A stretch of DNA of 64,000 nucleotides from Polaromonas sp. OV174. GTDB taxonomy: Bacteria > Pseudomonadota > Gammaproteobacteria > Burkholderiales > Burkholderiaceae_C. Below are positions 36,112-45,636 of the stretch, in pieces. The translations under genes and the position numbers were made by a program. Where the stretch lies: assembly GCF_900112285.1 (NCBI RefSeq), contig NZ_FOKZ01000013.1:83901-147900 (forward strand), given 5' to 3'. Position 1 is the stretch's first letter; every line of letters begins with the position of its first letter. The notes beneath the pieces are model-generated. The model did no database searches and was not told the origin of the DNA. It saw only the letters and a program-made list of their open reading frames with translations.

Positions 36112-36454
36112 AAGGTGCTGACATCGCTGTGGTGTTGTGTGTGGCGATGATAACCGTGGCCGTTACAAAAGCCATTGTAAAAAATCACATATAAAAATAA
36201 ATTCCATTTATGAAAATAAAAACCAAGGGAAAACGCTGAGTTATCTGGGCTAAAAAATCACACATACTCTCGACGAAGTGAAAATCGAGCTCTTGAATAT
36301 AAGAAATCAATTTTTATATACGAAATAAATTGCAGGGATGCAGGCTTGAGGTTCTGCGCAGAAGGCGGACCGAGCAGGTACTTGTCGCAGCGCGTTTGAC
36401 CTGCCTATCGGTGCTTGGGTCGCCGTGTCCCGTCACCTTTGTATTGGAGAAGAG
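36112..36454. promoter_or_regulatory. AT-rich divergent control region with 15-bp direct repeats
   Basis: The only gap above 300 bp without a gene in the interior of the window. It is AT-rich from about 36170 to 36340. AAAAAATCACATATA (36179-36193) recurs as AAAAAATCACACATA (36252-36266), one mismatch in 15, a plausible pair of IclR operator sites. I see no RNA gene or further frame. The SDR start is preceded by TTGGAGAAGAG. Confidence 0.5.
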
Positions 36455-37201
36455 ATGGTTGGTCGTTTAGCAGGAAAAACAGCATTGATCACTGCCGCTG
36501 CACAAGGCATTGGCCGTGCCACAGCGGAGTTGTTCGCACGCGAAGGCGCCACCGTCATCGCGACCGACATCAACCAGGAGTTGTTGGCTAGCCTGCAGGG
36601 TTGCCGGGTTTTCAAGCTCGATGTCACGCGCAGCGACGACATTGCCGCGCTGGCGGCAGAAGTGGGCGCGATTGACGTGCTGTTCAATTGCGCCGGTTAT
36701 GTCCACGACGGCAACATCCTTAACTGTGACCGCCAGGCCTGGGATTTTTCCTTCGCGCTCAACGTGACGGCCAGCTATGAAATGGTCAAGGCATTTTTGC
36801 CCGGCATGCTGGCGCGCGGCCAGGGCTCGATCATCAACATGGCCTCGGCGGCGTCCAGCGTCAAAGGCGTGCCCAACCGTTTTGTCTATGGTGCCAGCAA
36901 GGCGGCCGTGATCGGCATGACCAAAGCCATTGCCGCAGATTTCGTGGCGCAGGGCATACGTTGCAACGCGATTTGCCCGGGTACTGTCGAATCGCCTTCG
37001 CTACAGGCGCGCATTGCCTCGCAAGCCGGCAAGTACGACAAAACCGTCGATCAGGTGCGCGCCGACTTTGTCGCGCGTCAACCGATTGGCCGGGTTGGGC
37101 GGGCAGAGGAAATTGCTGCGCTGGCCTTGTACCTGGCGTCCGATGAGTCGGCCTTTACCACCGGTACGGCACAGATCATTGACGGCGGCTGGTCCAACTG
37201 A
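36455..37201 (+). CDS. Short-chain dehydrogenase, probable 2-keto-3-deoxy sugar acid dehydrogenase
   Basis: A classical 248-residue SDR: cofactor motif TAAAQGIGRATAEL, an Asp after the second strand (ATDIN, favouring NAD), FNCAGYVHDG, the catalytic Ser region INMASAASS, YxxxK as YGASKAAV, and the C-terminal IDGGW. The sequence resembles dehydrogenases that oxidise 2-keto-3-deoxy-L-fuconate or -rhamnonate in non-phosphorylative sugar pathways. The next gene is an FAH-family hydrolase of the matching type, which strengthens this call. The exact sugar is not determinable. The ATG at 36455 follows GGAGAAGAG. Confidence 0.85.
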   Translation: MVGRLAGKTALITAAAQGIGRATAELFAREGATVIATDINQELLASLQGCRVFKLDVTRSDDIAALAAEVGAIDVLFNCAGYVHDGNILNCDRQAWDFSFALNVTASYEMVKAFLPGMLARGQGSIINMASAASSVKGVPNRFVYGASKAAVIGMTKAIAADFVAQGIRCNAICPGTVESPSLQARIASQAGKYDKTVDQVRADFVARQPIGRVGRAEEIAALALYLASDESAFTTGTAQIIDGGWSN

Positions 37202-37231
37202 GTTGACCCTGACCTCACCAAAAGGAAACCT

Positions 37232-38089
37232 ATGAAATTACTACGCTATGGGCCGGTTGGCCAGGAAAAGCCCGGCATTCTCGATGCCCAGAACGCGGTG
37301 CGCGATCTGTCCGGCGTGATTGGCGACCTGACGGCCGAGCATCTCTCGCCGCAAGGGCTTGAGGCCTTGCGAAAGATTGATCTCTCCATGCTGCCGGTGG
37401 TGGCGCAACCCGGACGAATTGGCACACCTTACGCGGGTGTGGGCAAGTTCATCTGTGTCGGTCTGAACTACAGCGACCATGCGGCAGAAACCGGCGCTGC
37501 AGTGCCGGCCGAACCCATCCTGTTTAACAAGTGGTCGCGCGCCACCGGTCCCAACGACACCGTTGTGATCCCCCAGAACTCGTTGAAAACCGACTGGGAA
37601 GTGGAACTGGGCGTAGTGATAGGCACCAAGGCGCGTTACGTTCCCCTGGAGACGGCGCTGCAGCATGTGGCGGGTTACTGCGTGATCAACGATGTGTCGG
37701 AGCGCGAGTACCAGATCGAGCGCGGCGGCACCTGGGACAAGGGCAAAGGCTGCGATACCTTTGGCCCCATAGGCCCTTGGCTGGTCACGTCGGACGACGT
37801 GGCCGATCCGCAAAAGCTGGGCATGTGGCTGGAGGTCAATGGAAAGCGTTTTCAAAACGGCAATACGCAGACCATGATCTTCACGGTGGCCTACCTGATT
37901 CACTACATCAGCCAGTTCACCACCCTGTATCCGGGCGACCTGATCTCGACCGGCACGCCACCTGGCGTCGGACTGGGGCAGAAGCCTCCCGTCTACCTCA
38001 AGGACGGCGATGTCATGCGCCTGGGTATCGAGGGCCTGGGCGAACAGATGCAACAGGCTCGCGCCTGGGATGCGGCCCTGCTGGATTGA
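37232..38089 (+). CDS. Fumarylacetoacetate-hydrolase-family protein, probable 2,4-diketo-3-deoxy acid hydrolase
   Basis: A 285-residue FAH-fold enzyme. The metal-binding core is FICVGLNYSDHAAE, PILFNKWSRA, DWEVELGVVIG (two Glu ligands), GYCVINDVSEREYQ (Asp ligand), KGCDTFGPIGPWL and the terminal STGTPPGVG. This subgroup hydrolyses 2,4-diketo-3-deoxy-L-fuconate or -rhamnonate to pyruvate and lactate, the step after the SDR. Annotation as ureidoglycolate lyase is common for this family but does not fit the neighbours. It is 30 bases after the SDR with an AAAGGAAACC ribosome site. Confidence 0.85.
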   Translation: MKLLRYGPVGQEKPGILDAQNAVRDLSGVIGDLTAEHLSPQGLEALRKIDLSMLPVVAQPGRIGTPYAGVGKFICVGLNYSDHAAETGAAVPAEPILFNKWSRATGPNDTVVIPQNSLKTDWEVELGVVIGTKARYVPLETALQHVAGYCVINDVSEREYQIERGGTWDKGKGCDTFGPIGPWLVTSDDVADPQKLGMWLEVNGKRFQNGNTQTMIFTVAYLIHYISQFTTLYPGDLISTGTPPGVGLGQKPPVYLKDGDVMRLGIEGLGEQMQQARAWDAALLD

Positions 38090-38171
38090 GCGATCGAGGG
38101 GCCAGGGCCGTGCGTTTGCACGCACGGCCACCAGCCTTTCTTGCCATCACGTCTTCCCACACAAACTTTGA

Positions 38172-38849
38172 ATGTCCATGAGCTACGCTTTCGAGTTCGA
38201 CACGGTGTTTCAGGCCTGGCCCTTGTTGCTAGAGGGCACGCTACAGACGATCAAGCTGTCTTTCGCCGCCATGGTGATCGGCCTTTGCATCGCCGTGGTC
38301 TGCGCCTGGGGGAAGATCCATGGCGGGCGGCCGGTGAAGTGGTTGATCAATGCCTATATAGAACTGATCCGCAACACGCCATTTCTGATCCAGCTGTTTT
38401 TCTTCTTCTTTGCGCTGCCCAGCGTCGGTGTGCAATGGTCGCCCACCACGGCGGCGCTGGTGGCGATGTTCGTCAACCTGGGCGCCTTTTCTGCCGAGAT
38501 CATCCGCGCCGGCATCGAGTCGATTCCCAAGGGGCAGATAGAGGCGGGGCTGGCGCTCAACCTCAAGCCCTATCAGATCTTCATTCACGTCGTTCTCAAG
38601 CCCGCTTTGAAAACGATATTTCCGGCGCTCTCGAGTCAATTCATTTTGCTGATGCTCACGTCCAGCGTCGTCTCGGCAATTTCAGCCGATGACCTGACCT
38701 CGGTGGCTGCCAGCCTGCAGTCCGAAACCTTCCGAAGTTTCGAAATCTACATCGTCGTCACGACCATTTATTTCGCGCTGTCCATGCTGTTTATTGGCCT
38801 GTTCAAGCTGTGCTACCAGCGCTTTCTTGACTATCCGAGTACCAAGTAA
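38172..38849 (+). CDS. ABC transporter permease, polar amino acid (HisM/GlnP) type
   Basis: A 225-residue membrane protein with about five helices. It has the His/Glu/Gln/Arg/opine permease signature near ELIRNTPFLIQLFFFFFALP, and the EAA loop IESIPKGQIEAGLALNLKPYQIF that contacts the ATPase. Its TAA overlaps the ATG of the second permease by one base, giving a heterodimeric channel. The neighbouring SDR and FAH genes suggest a carboxylate substrate and not a standard amino acid. Confidence 0.9.
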   Translation: MSMSYAFEFDTVFQAWPLLLEGTLQTIKLSFAAMVIGLCIAVVCAWGKIHGGRPVKWLINAYIELIRNTPFLIQLFFFFFALPSVGVQWSPTTAALVAMFVNLGAFSAEIIRAGIESIPKGQIEAGLALNLKPYQIFIHVVLKPALKTIFPALSSQFILLMLTSSVVSAISADDLTSVAASLQSETFRSFEIYIVVTTIYFALSMLFIGLFKLCYQRFLDYPSTK

Positions 38850-39499
38850 TGCGTGATTTTTCCTTCTCAGACGTCTGGTTGATTGTTGAAGCGGTCCGCT
38901 GGACACTGGCGCTGTCATTGATCGCACTGATAGGCGGCGGCCTGGGCGGCCTGGTGGTGGCGCTTTGCCGCACTGCCGACCACAAGGTATTGCGCTCACT
39001 GGCGCGCAGCTTCATCCTGGTATTTCAGGGCACGCCGCTGCTGCTTCAACTGTTTTTGATCTTTTTCGGCTTGCCTGTCATGGGGCTGGATGTGAGCCCC
39101 TGGGTCGCGGCCGGCTTTGCCCTGGTGCTGAACACCAGTGCATTTTTTGGCGAAATCTGGCGTGGTTGCATAGAAGCCGTGCCGCATGGCCAGACCGAGG
39201 CCAGCAAAGCGCTGAACCTGAGCTATGCCCTCCGTTTTCGCTATGTGATCTTGCCGCAGGCGTTCCGGATCGCTGTTGCGCCCACGGTCGGCTTCATGGT
39301 CCAGATCATCAAGGGCACCTCGCTGACCGCGATCATCGGTTTTGCGGAATTGACCCGTACCGGCCAGGTGGTGAACAACGCCACCTTTGCACCCATGGAG
39401 GTGTTTGGCCTGGTGGCCGCCCTCTATTTCTGCTTGTGTTGGCCGCTGTCCAGATGGGCCGATCACTTGGAAGCACGCCTGAAGCTATCAGTCAGGTAG
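38849..39499 (+). CDS. ABC transporter permease, polar amino acid type, second subunit
   Basis: A 216-residue partner permease with the same fold: helix around IALIGGGLGGLVVAL, FQGTPLLLQLFLIFFGLP, and the EAA loop IEAVPHGQTEASKALNLSYALRF. It overlaps the preceding permease (TAATG). Together with the binding protein and ATPase it completes a full importer. Confidence 0.9.
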   Translation: MRDFSFSDVWLIVEAVRWTLALSLIALIGGGLGGLVVALCRTADHKVLRSLARSFILVFQGTPLLLQLFLIFFGLPVMGLDVSPWVAAGFALVLNTSAFFGEIWRGCIEAVPHGQTEASKALNLSYALRFRYVILPQAFRIAVAPTVGFMVQIIKGTSLTAIIGFAELTRTGQVVNNATFAPMEVFGLVAALYFCLCWPLSRWADHLEARLKLSVR

Positions 39500-39583
39500 C
39501 CCAAGGTATTTCATAAAAAGAACCGGTACCCATCAGCCGGCATACACATGGATTCGGGACGCCCGATAAACAAAGGAAACAAC

Positions 39584-40405
39584 ATGCGATTCAAGACCCT
39601 GAAAACAAAGCTCTATACCTCGGCCCTGGCATTGCTGGGCGCAAGTGCGCTCATGGCGACATCCCTGGCGCATGCCCAAGGCGACTACCTAGCCTCGATC
39701 AAGCAACGCGGCACCATCAAGGTCGGCATCGTGGTCGACTTCCCACCCTATGGCGTGACAGACAGCAATAACCAGCCCGACGGCTACGATGCCGATGTCG
39801 CCAAGCTGCTGGCCAAACAACTGGGCGTCAAGCTCGAGCTGGTGCCGGTGACCGGACCCAACCGAATTCCCTATCTGCTGACCGACAAGACCGATGTGCT
39901 GGTAGCGTCCTTGGCCATCACGCCAGAGCGCGAGAAGCAGGTGCAGTTCTCCAACCCTTACTCCGCCGCCGGCATGGTGCTGCTGGGCCCCAACAATGTC
40001 AGCGTCTCCTCGGCAGAAGACTTGAAGCGCTACAAGATTGGTGTGCCCCGTGCCAGCACCACAGACCTGGGCGTGACGAAAGTTGCACCAGCCGGAACCA
40101 ATATCCGACGCTTTGACGACGACGCCTCCGCCCTGCAGGCCATGATGGCAGGCCAGGTTGATCTGGCTGGCACGTCGACGGCCATTGCCTCCCAGGCGCA
40201 GAAAAGAGCACCCGGCCGCTTCGAGATCAAGTACAAGATCAATGAGCAGCTGATGGGCATCACGATGCGCAAGGACAGGCCTGAACTGCTGGCCGCCATG
40301 AATGCCTTCATCGCGACCAACGTTGCCAACGGCCAGCTCAATCAGCTGTTTGAAAAGTGGATAGGTTCGCCGCTGCCCGACACGGTCAAAAAGCCGGCCA
40401 AATAA
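39584..40405 (+). CDS. ABC transporter substrate-binding protein, family 3
   Basis: A periplasmic binding protein of 273 residues. A signal peptide (SALALLGASALMATSLAHAQ) is followed by the family-3 core: IKQRGTIKVGIVVDFPPYG, GYDADVAKLLAKQLGV, TDVLVASLAITPEREKQV and the closing NGQLNQLFEKWIG. The ATG at 39584 with AAAGGA upstream is chosen over an in-frame ATG at 39548 because it places the signal peptide at the N-terminus. The ligand is unknown; the operon partners suggest a sugar acid or keto acid. Confidence 0.9.
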   Translation: MRFKTLKTKLYTSALALLGASALMATSLAHAQGDYLASIKQRGTIKVGIVVDFPPYGVTDSNNQPDGYDADVAKLLAKQLGVKLELVPVTGPNRIPYLLTDKTDVLVASLAITPEREKQVQFSNPYSAAGMVLLGPNNVSVSSAEDLKRYKIGVPRASTTDLGVTKVAPAGTNIRRFDDDASALQAMMAGQVDLAGTSTAIASQAQKRAPGRFEIKYKINEQLMGITMRKDRPELLAAMNAFIATNVANGQLNQLFEKWIGSPLPDTVKKPAK

Positions 40406-40451
40406 GCCAGTCCCAGATTTTTTCAAAGCCTTTTCGTGAGTGTGCTTCGCA

Positions 40452-41198
40452 ATGAGTAATGACAGTCAAATTATTGAGTTCAGCCAGGTCGAGAAATGGT
40501 ATGGCGATTTCAAGGTACTGAAAGACATCAACCTGTCGGTCAAGACTGGCGAGCGCATTGTCATTTGCGGGCCATCGGGTTCGGGAAAGTCAACGCTGAT
40601 CCGATGCATCAACGGGCTGGAAACCATACAGCGCGGGCGCATCAAGGTGAACGGCATCGACCTCACCAGCTCCACTCGTCATGTGGAGCAGGTGAGGCGG
40701 CATGTCGGCATGGTGTTCCAGCAGTTCAACCTGTTTCCACACCTGACCATTTTGCAGAACTGCATCCTGTCGCCGATGAAGTCATTGAATATGGGCCAGG
40801 CGCAAGCCGAAGCGATCGCCATGGATTATTTGCGCCGGGTGCGCATTCCCGAGCAGGCCAACAAGTATCCCAGCCAGTTGTCCGGCGGCCAGCAGCAGCG
40901 GGTGGCCATCGCTCGCGCCCTGTGCATGAAACCGCAGATCATGCTGTTCGACGAACCCACCTCGGCGCTGGATCCAGAGATGGTCAAGGAAGTGCTGGAC
41001 ACCATGATTTCCCTGGCTGAAGATGGCATGACCATGCTGTGCGTGACCCACGAAATGGGTTTTGCCCGCAGCGTGGCAGACCGCGTGATTTTCATGTCTC
41101 AAGGTGAAATTCTGGAACAGGCGCCGCCTGAGGATTTTTTCAAGAATCCGCAGCATGAGATCACCCGTAATTTTCTCGGGCAAATCCTCAACCACTAA
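40452..41198 (+). CDS. ABC transporter ATP-binding protein, polar amino acid type
   Basis: A 248-residue ATPase: Walker [15 protein letters not shown] loop [11 protein letters not shown], signature [15 protein letters not shown], Walker [15 protein letters not shown], and the switch His in [18 protein letters not shown]. It energises the two permeases upstream and closes the operon. The ATG at 40452 is preferred over a GTG at 40440. Confidence 0.94.
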   Translation: MSNDSQIIEFSQVEKWYGDFKVLKDINLSVKTGERIVICGPSGSGKSTLIRCINGLETIQRGRIKVNGIDLTSSTRHVEQVRRHVGMVFQQFNLFPHLTILQNCILSPMKSLNMGQAQAEAIAMDYLRRVRIPEQANKYPSQLSGGQQQRVAIARALCMKPQIMLFDEPTSALDPEMVKEVLDTMISLAEDGMTMLCVTHEMGFARSVADRVIFMSQGEILEQAPPEDFFKNPQHEITRNFLGQILNH

Positions 41199-41243
41199 GC
41201 GGCGTCATTCAATGCGCCCGGCGAAGCGGGGCTTGGCCGCGGC

Positions 41244-42746
41244 TCAGCGCCGCTTACCTTGATCCAGGCAGCCTAGCAACAGCTCAAAGGCCGGCGCTAT
41301 GGCCTCCTCGGGCACGCAGGCGTAGCCTAGCAACAGGCCGCGCTGCACGCTGGACCCTATGAAATAACGCGACAGCGGCCGCACGATGATGCCGCGCTGA
41401 CGGGCGGCCTCGGCGATGGCGACATCGTCGCTGTCGTCGGGCAGGCGCAGCACCAAGTGCAGGCCGGCGTTGCTGCCGTGCTCGTGCAGCGCCGCCGGCC
41501 CCAGATAGCGCTCCACCAGCCCGGCCAGGATGGCGCGCCGCTTGGCGTAGAGCAGGCGCATGCGGCGTATGTGGGCGGCATAGTCGCCGGCCTGCATGAA
41601 TTCGGCGATGGTGGCCTGCGTCATCAGGTGGCCGGAACGGTAGATATCGGAATGGGCGGTCTGGAAGGCACCGGCCAGCGCGCGCGGCAGCACCAGGTAG
41701 CCCATGCGCAGGCCGGGATACAGCGTCTTGCTGAAGGTGCCGACATAAATCACCGGCGCATCCGGCTCCAGGCCCTGCAGCGAGGGGATGGGCTGGCCGG
41801 AGAAGCGGAACTCGCTGTCGTAGTCGTCCTCTACGATCCAGCTGCCGTTTCTGTGCGCGAATTCCAGTAGCGCACGCCGGCGCTTCAAGCTCATCACGGC
41901 GCCCAGCGGGTACTGGTGCGAGGGCGTGACAAAGACAAAGCGCGGCGCGGGCGCGTCCCGGCCGGCCTCGCCATTGGGTAGCATCAGCCCTTCCTCGTCG
42001 ACCGGCATGGGCACCACGCGCATGTCGCTGACCTGCAAAATGCCGCGTATGCCCCAATAGCTGGGCTCCTCCACCCAGGCCTGCTCGCCCGACGAGCCAA
42101 GCAGCTTGACCACCAGGTCTATGGCCTGGTGTATGCCCTCGGTGATCAGCACTTGGTCGGCGTCGCAGCGCACCGAGCGCGCCACCCGCAAATGATTCGC
42201 CACCGCTTCGCGCAGCGCCGGCAGGCCGCCGCCATGGCCGTAGCTCAGCCATTCGGGCGGCGGCCGGCGCCACAGGCGCGCCGCGATCTGGGCGTAGCGC
42301 CGGTGCGGAAAACGCGTGACGTCAGGCACCCCCGGCATGAAAGCGCCCCATTGCCGGGGCGAGGCCGAGGCATTGGCCAGCAGCAGCAACCCGCGCGGCG
42401 ACAGCCCCGACATGGCCGACGGCCGCTGCTCTGCGGCGGCGGCCGCGGTGGCGTTGAGGTAGCTCTCGGGCGCGGTGGCGGCCACAAAGGTGCCGCTGCC
42501 GGTACGCGCATGCACATAGCCTTCGGCCAGCAGCTGCTCGTAGGCATACATCACCGTGTTGCGCGACAGGCCCAGTTCGGCGGCCAAGTCGCGCGAGGGC
42601 GGCAGGCGCGTGGCCGGGGCCAGGCTGCCGTCCTGGATGGCGCTGCGCAGGCATTCGTAAAGGCCGCGGTTGAGCGGCTTGCCCAGCGCCGCTGCGCCGT
42701 CGGGACCGAGGCGCTGGAGCAGCAGGTCGCCGCAGATTGATCTCAA
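41244..42746 (-). CDS. MocR/GabR-type PLP-dependent transcriptional regulator
   Basis: About 500 residues. A GntR winged helix (LYECLRSAIQDGSLAPATRLP, then LGLSRNTVMYAYEQLLAEGYV) is fused to a fold-type I aminotransferase domain. The latter has SYGHGGGLPALREAVANHL, VEEPSYWGIRG, VTPSHQYPLGAVMSL, VEDDYDSEF and the PLP-lysine region TFSKTLYPGLRMGYL. It is divergent from gabT-gabD and probably activates them when PLP and GABA bind, as GabR does. The start is uncertain: a TTG at 42746 leaves room for promoters, while a GTG at 42797 would extend the frame by 17 residues with no family sequence. Confidence 0.88.
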   Translation of the reverse strand: MRSICGDLLLQRLGPDGAAALGKPLNRGLYECLRSAIQDGSLAPATRLPPSRDLAAELGLSRNTVMYAYEQLLAEGYVHARTGSGTFVAATAPESYLNATAAAAAEQRPSAMSGLSPRGLLLLANASASPRQWGAFMPGVPDVTRFPHRRYAQIAARLWRRPPPEWLSYGHGGGLPALREAVANHLRVARSVRCDADQVLITEGIHQAIDLVVKLLGSSGEQAWVEEPSYWGIRGILQVSDMRVVPMPVDEEGLMLPNGEAGRDAPAPRFVFVTPSHQYPLGAVMSLKRRRALLEFAHRNGSWIVEDDYDSEFRFSGQPIPSLQGLEPDAPVIYVGTFSKTLYPGLRMGYLVLPRALAGAFQTAHSDIYRSGHLMTQATIAEFMQAGDYAAHIRRMRLLYAKRRAILAGLVERYLGPAALHEHGSNAGLHLVLRLPDDSDDVAIAEAARQRGIIVRPLSRYFIGSSVQRGLLLGYACVPEEAIAPAFELLLGCLDQGKRR

Positions 42747-42900
42747 ATTGGCACCATCATATTTGTTGAAGTGGCACTTTATTCTAGGGCCAAACACGGT
42801 TCAAATAAATCCAGCTCATCGCCGTGACGGCCTGCCGGCGATTCACCATGCCACCGGTCGGCGGCTGCCGACTATTTCTCACATGACCAGGACAGACACC
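42747..42900. promoter_or_regulatory. Divergent control region between the MocR regulator and gabT
   Basis: TTGGCACC (42748-42755) and GTGGCACT (42771-42778) form an imperfect direct repeat 23 bases apart, the sort of spacing used by GabR-type dimers. An ATG at 42883 is in frame with gabT and would add six residues. Confidence 0.4.
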
Positions 42901-44166
42901 ATGAAGAACCTCGAATTGAACCAGCGCCGCGCCCTCGCCACCCCGCGCGGCGTGGGCGTGATGTGCGATTTCTACGCCGAGCGTGCGGAAAATGCCACGC
43001 TGTGGGATGTGGAAGGCCGCGCCTACACCGACTTCGCCGCCGGCATCGCCGTGCTCAATACCGGCCACCGCCACCCGCGCGTGATGCAGGCCGTGAGTCA
43101 GCAGCTGGAGCGCTTTACCCATACCGCCTACCAGGTCGTGCCCTACGAGAGCTATGTCTCGCTGGCCGAGCGCATCAACGCGCTGGTGCCTATCGATGGA
43201 CTCAACAAGACCGCCTTGTTCACCACCGGCGCCGAAGCGGTGGAGAACGCCGTCAAGATCGCTCGCGCCCATACCGGCCGCCCGGGCGTGATTGCCTTCT
43301 CCGGCGCCTTCCACGGCCGCACCATGCTAGGCATGGCGCTGACCGGCAAGGTCGTGCCCTACAAGGTGGGTTTCGGTCCCTTCCCGTCGGACATCTACCA
43401 CGCCCCTTTCCCCAGCGAACTGCAGGGGGTCAGCACCGCCCAGGCGCTGCAGGCACTTGAAGCCCTGTTCAAGACCGACATCGACCCGCGCCGGGTCGCC
43501 GCCATCATCATTGAGCCGGTGCAGGGCGAAGGCGGCTTCCAGGCCGCTCCTGCCGACTTCATGCAGGGACTGCGCGCGGTCTGCGACCAGCACGGCATCG
43601 TGCTGATCGCAGACGAGATCCAGACCGGCTTCGGCCGTACCGGCAAGCTGTTTGCCATGGCGCACTACGATGTGCAGCCCGACCTGATCACCATGGCCAA
43701 GAGCCTGGCCGGCGGCATGCCGCTGTCCGCCGTCTGCGGCCGCGCCGAGATCATGGATGCGGCCCTGCCCGGCGGCCTGGGCGGTACCTATGCCGGCAAT
43801 CCGCTGGCCGTGGCGGCCGCCCATGCGGTGATAGACACCATTGCCGAAGAAGGCCTGTGCGAGCGCGCCAGCGAACTCGGCACGCAGCTGAAGCAGCACC
43901 TGCAGGCTGCACGCCAGCACTGCCCGGCGATTGCCGATGTGCGCGGGCTGGGCTCCATGGTGGCCGCCGAGTTTTACGACCCGGCCACGGGACAGCCCAG
44001 CGCCGAGCACGCCAAGCGGGTGCAGCAACGTGCCCTGGCCGCCGGTCTGCTGCTGCTGACCTGCGGCAGCTATGGCAATGTGATCCGCTTCCTCTATCCG
44101 CTCACCATCCCGCAGGCGCAGTTCGACGCGGCGCTGCTGGTGCTGACGCAGGCATTGGCGGAATAA
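42901..44166 (+). CDS. gabT: 4-aminobutyrate aminotransferase
   Basis: Transfers the amino group of GABA to 2-oxoglutarate, giving succinate semialdehyde. A 421-residue class III aminotransferase: DFAAGIAVLNTGHRHPRV, NKTALFTTGAEAVENAVKIAR, AFHGRTMLGMALTGK, IIIEPVQGEGGF, LIADEIQTGFGRTGK and PLP-binding Lys267 in TMAKSLAGGMPLS. It is followed four bases later by gabD, forming the two-step GABA degradation operon. The MocR regulator is divergent. Confidence 0.95.
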   Translation: MKNLELNQRRALATPRGVGVMCDFYAERAENATLWDVEGRAYTDFAAGIAVLNTGHRHPRVMQAVSQQLERFTHTAYQVVPYESYVSLAERINALVPIDGLNKTALFTTGAEAVENAVKIARAHTGRPGVIAFSGAFHGRTMLGMALTGKVVPYKVGFGPFPSDIYHAPFPSELQGVSTAQALQALEALFKTDIDPRRVAAIIIEPVQGEGGFQAAPADFMQGLRAVCDQHGIVLIADEIQTGFGRTGKLFAMAHYDVQPDLITMAKSLAGGMPLSAVCGRAEIMDAALPGGLGGTYAGNPLAVAAAHAVIDTIAEEGLCERASELGTQLKQHLQAARQHCPAIADVRGLGSMVAAEFYDPATGQPSAEHAKRVQQRALAAGLLLLTCGSYGNVIRFLYPLTIPQAQFDAALLVLTQALAE

Positions 44167-44170
44167 GGAG

Positions 44171-45628
44171 ATGAGCATGAATCTGCAACACCCCGGGCTG
44201 CTGCGCAGCGCCTGCCTGATTGACGGCGAATGGTGCGCGGCCGCCAGCGGCGAGGTGCTGGCCGTGCACAACCCAGCGACCCATGAGCTGGTCGGCACGG
44301 TGCCCAAGGCCGGCACTTTGGAAACGCAGCAGGCCGTGGCCGCCGCCGCCCGCGCGCTGCCGGCCTGGAGCGCCCTGACCGGCAAGGCACGCGCCGTGGT
44401 GCTGCGGCGCTGGGCCGACCTGATGCTGGAGCACCAGGAAGACCTGGCGCAGCTGATGACGGCCGAGCAAGGCAAGCCGCTGGCCGAAGCGCGCGGCGAA
44501 GTGGCTTATGCCGCCTCCTTTCTCGAGTGGTTTGGCGAGGAAGCCAAGCGCGTTGACGGCGAAGTGCTGGCCAGCCCGCGCGCCAACCAGAAGCTGCTGG
44601 TGCTGCGCCAGCCGGTGGGCGTCTGCGCGGCCATCACGCCGTGGAATTTCCCGGCTGCCATGATCACGCGCAAGGTCGGCCCGGCATTGGCCGCCGGCTG
44701 CACCATGATCATCAAGGCGGCCGAACAGACGCCGCTGACCGCGCTGGCGCTGGCCGTGCTGGCCGAACAGGCCGGCGTGCCGCGCGGCGTGCTGCAGGTG
44801 GTGACCGGCGACCCGGTGCAGATAGGCGGCGTGCTGTGCGCCAGCCCCATGGTGCGCAAGCTCAGCTTCACCGGTTCGACGGAAATCGGCCGCCTGCTGA
44901 TGGCGCAGTGCGCCGGCACCGTGAAAAAGCTGTCTTTGGAGCTGGGCGGCAACGCGCCGCTGATTGTCTTCGAGGACGCCGACCTGGACCGCGCGGTGGA
45001 AGGCATTCTGGCCTCCAAGTTTCGCAACAGCGGCCAGACCTGCGTCTGTGCCAACCGCATCTATGTGCACGACAAGGTCTATGACGAGGTCGCGCGCCGG
45101 CTGGTCAGCGCGGTCGCAGCACTGCGTCCTGGCCATGGGGTGGACAGCGGTATCACGCAAGGTCCGCTGATCGACGAGGAGGCGGTGGCCAAGGTCGAGT
45201 CGCATATCGCCGACGCCATCGCGAAGGGTGCCAGCGTGCTCACAGGCGGCAAGCGCCACGCCCTGGGCGGCACCTTTTTCGAGCCCACCGTGCTGGTCGG
45301 GGCGACGGCGTCCATGCGCGTCGCGCGCGAGGAAACCTTTGGCCCGCTGGCGCCGCTGTTTCGCTTCGGCAGCGACGAGGAAGTGGTGGCCATGGCCAAC
45401 GACACCGAGTTCGGCCTGGCGGCCTATTTCTTCTCGCGCAACCTGTCCCGCGTGTGGCGCGTGGCGGAAGCCCTTGAATATGGCATGGTCGGCATCAATA
45501 CCGGCATGATCTCGAATGAAGTCGCGCCCTTCGGCGGCATCAAGCAGTCCGGCCTGGGCCGCGAAGGCTCGCGCCACGGCATCGACGAGTACCTCGAGAT
45601 GAAATACCTGTGCATGGAACTGGATTGA
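44171..45628 (+). CDS. gabD: Succinate-semialdehyde dehydrogenase
   Basis: NAD(P)-dependent oxidation of succinate semialdehyde to succinate. A 485-residue aldehyde dehydrogenase: ITPWNFPAAMITRK, FTGSTEIGRLLM, LELGGNAPLIVFEDADLD with the general-base Glu, and the catalytic Cys291 in NSGQTCVCANRIYV. The second Cys two residues on (Cys293) matches the redox-switch pair known in SSADH. C-terminal GGIKQSGLGREGSRHGIDEY is family-typical. Co-transcribed with gabT. Confidence 0.95.
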   Translation: MSMNLQHPGLLRSACLIDGEWCAAASGEVLAVHNPATHELVGTVPKAGTLETQQAVAAAARALPAWSALTGKARAVVLRRWADLMLEHQEDLAQLMTAEQGKPLAEARGEVAYAASFLEWFGEEAKRVDGEVLASPRANQKLLVLRQPVGVCAAITPWNFPAAMITRKVGPALAAGCTMIIKAAEQTPLTALALAVLAEQAGVPRGVLQVVTGDPVQIGGVLCASPMVRKLSFTGSTEIGRLLMAQCAGTVKKLSLELGGNAPLIVFEDADLDRAVEGILASKFRNSGQTCVCANRIYVHDKVYDEVARRLVSAVAALRPGHGVDSGITQGPLIDEEAVAKVESHIADAIAKGASVLTGGKRHALGGTFFEPTVLVGATASMRVAREETFGPLAPLFRFGSDEEVVAMANDTEFGLAAYFFSRNLSRVWRVAEALEYGMVGINTGMISNEVAPFGGIKQSGLGREGSRHGIDEYLEMKYLCMELD

Positions 45629-45636
45629 CAAGAACA

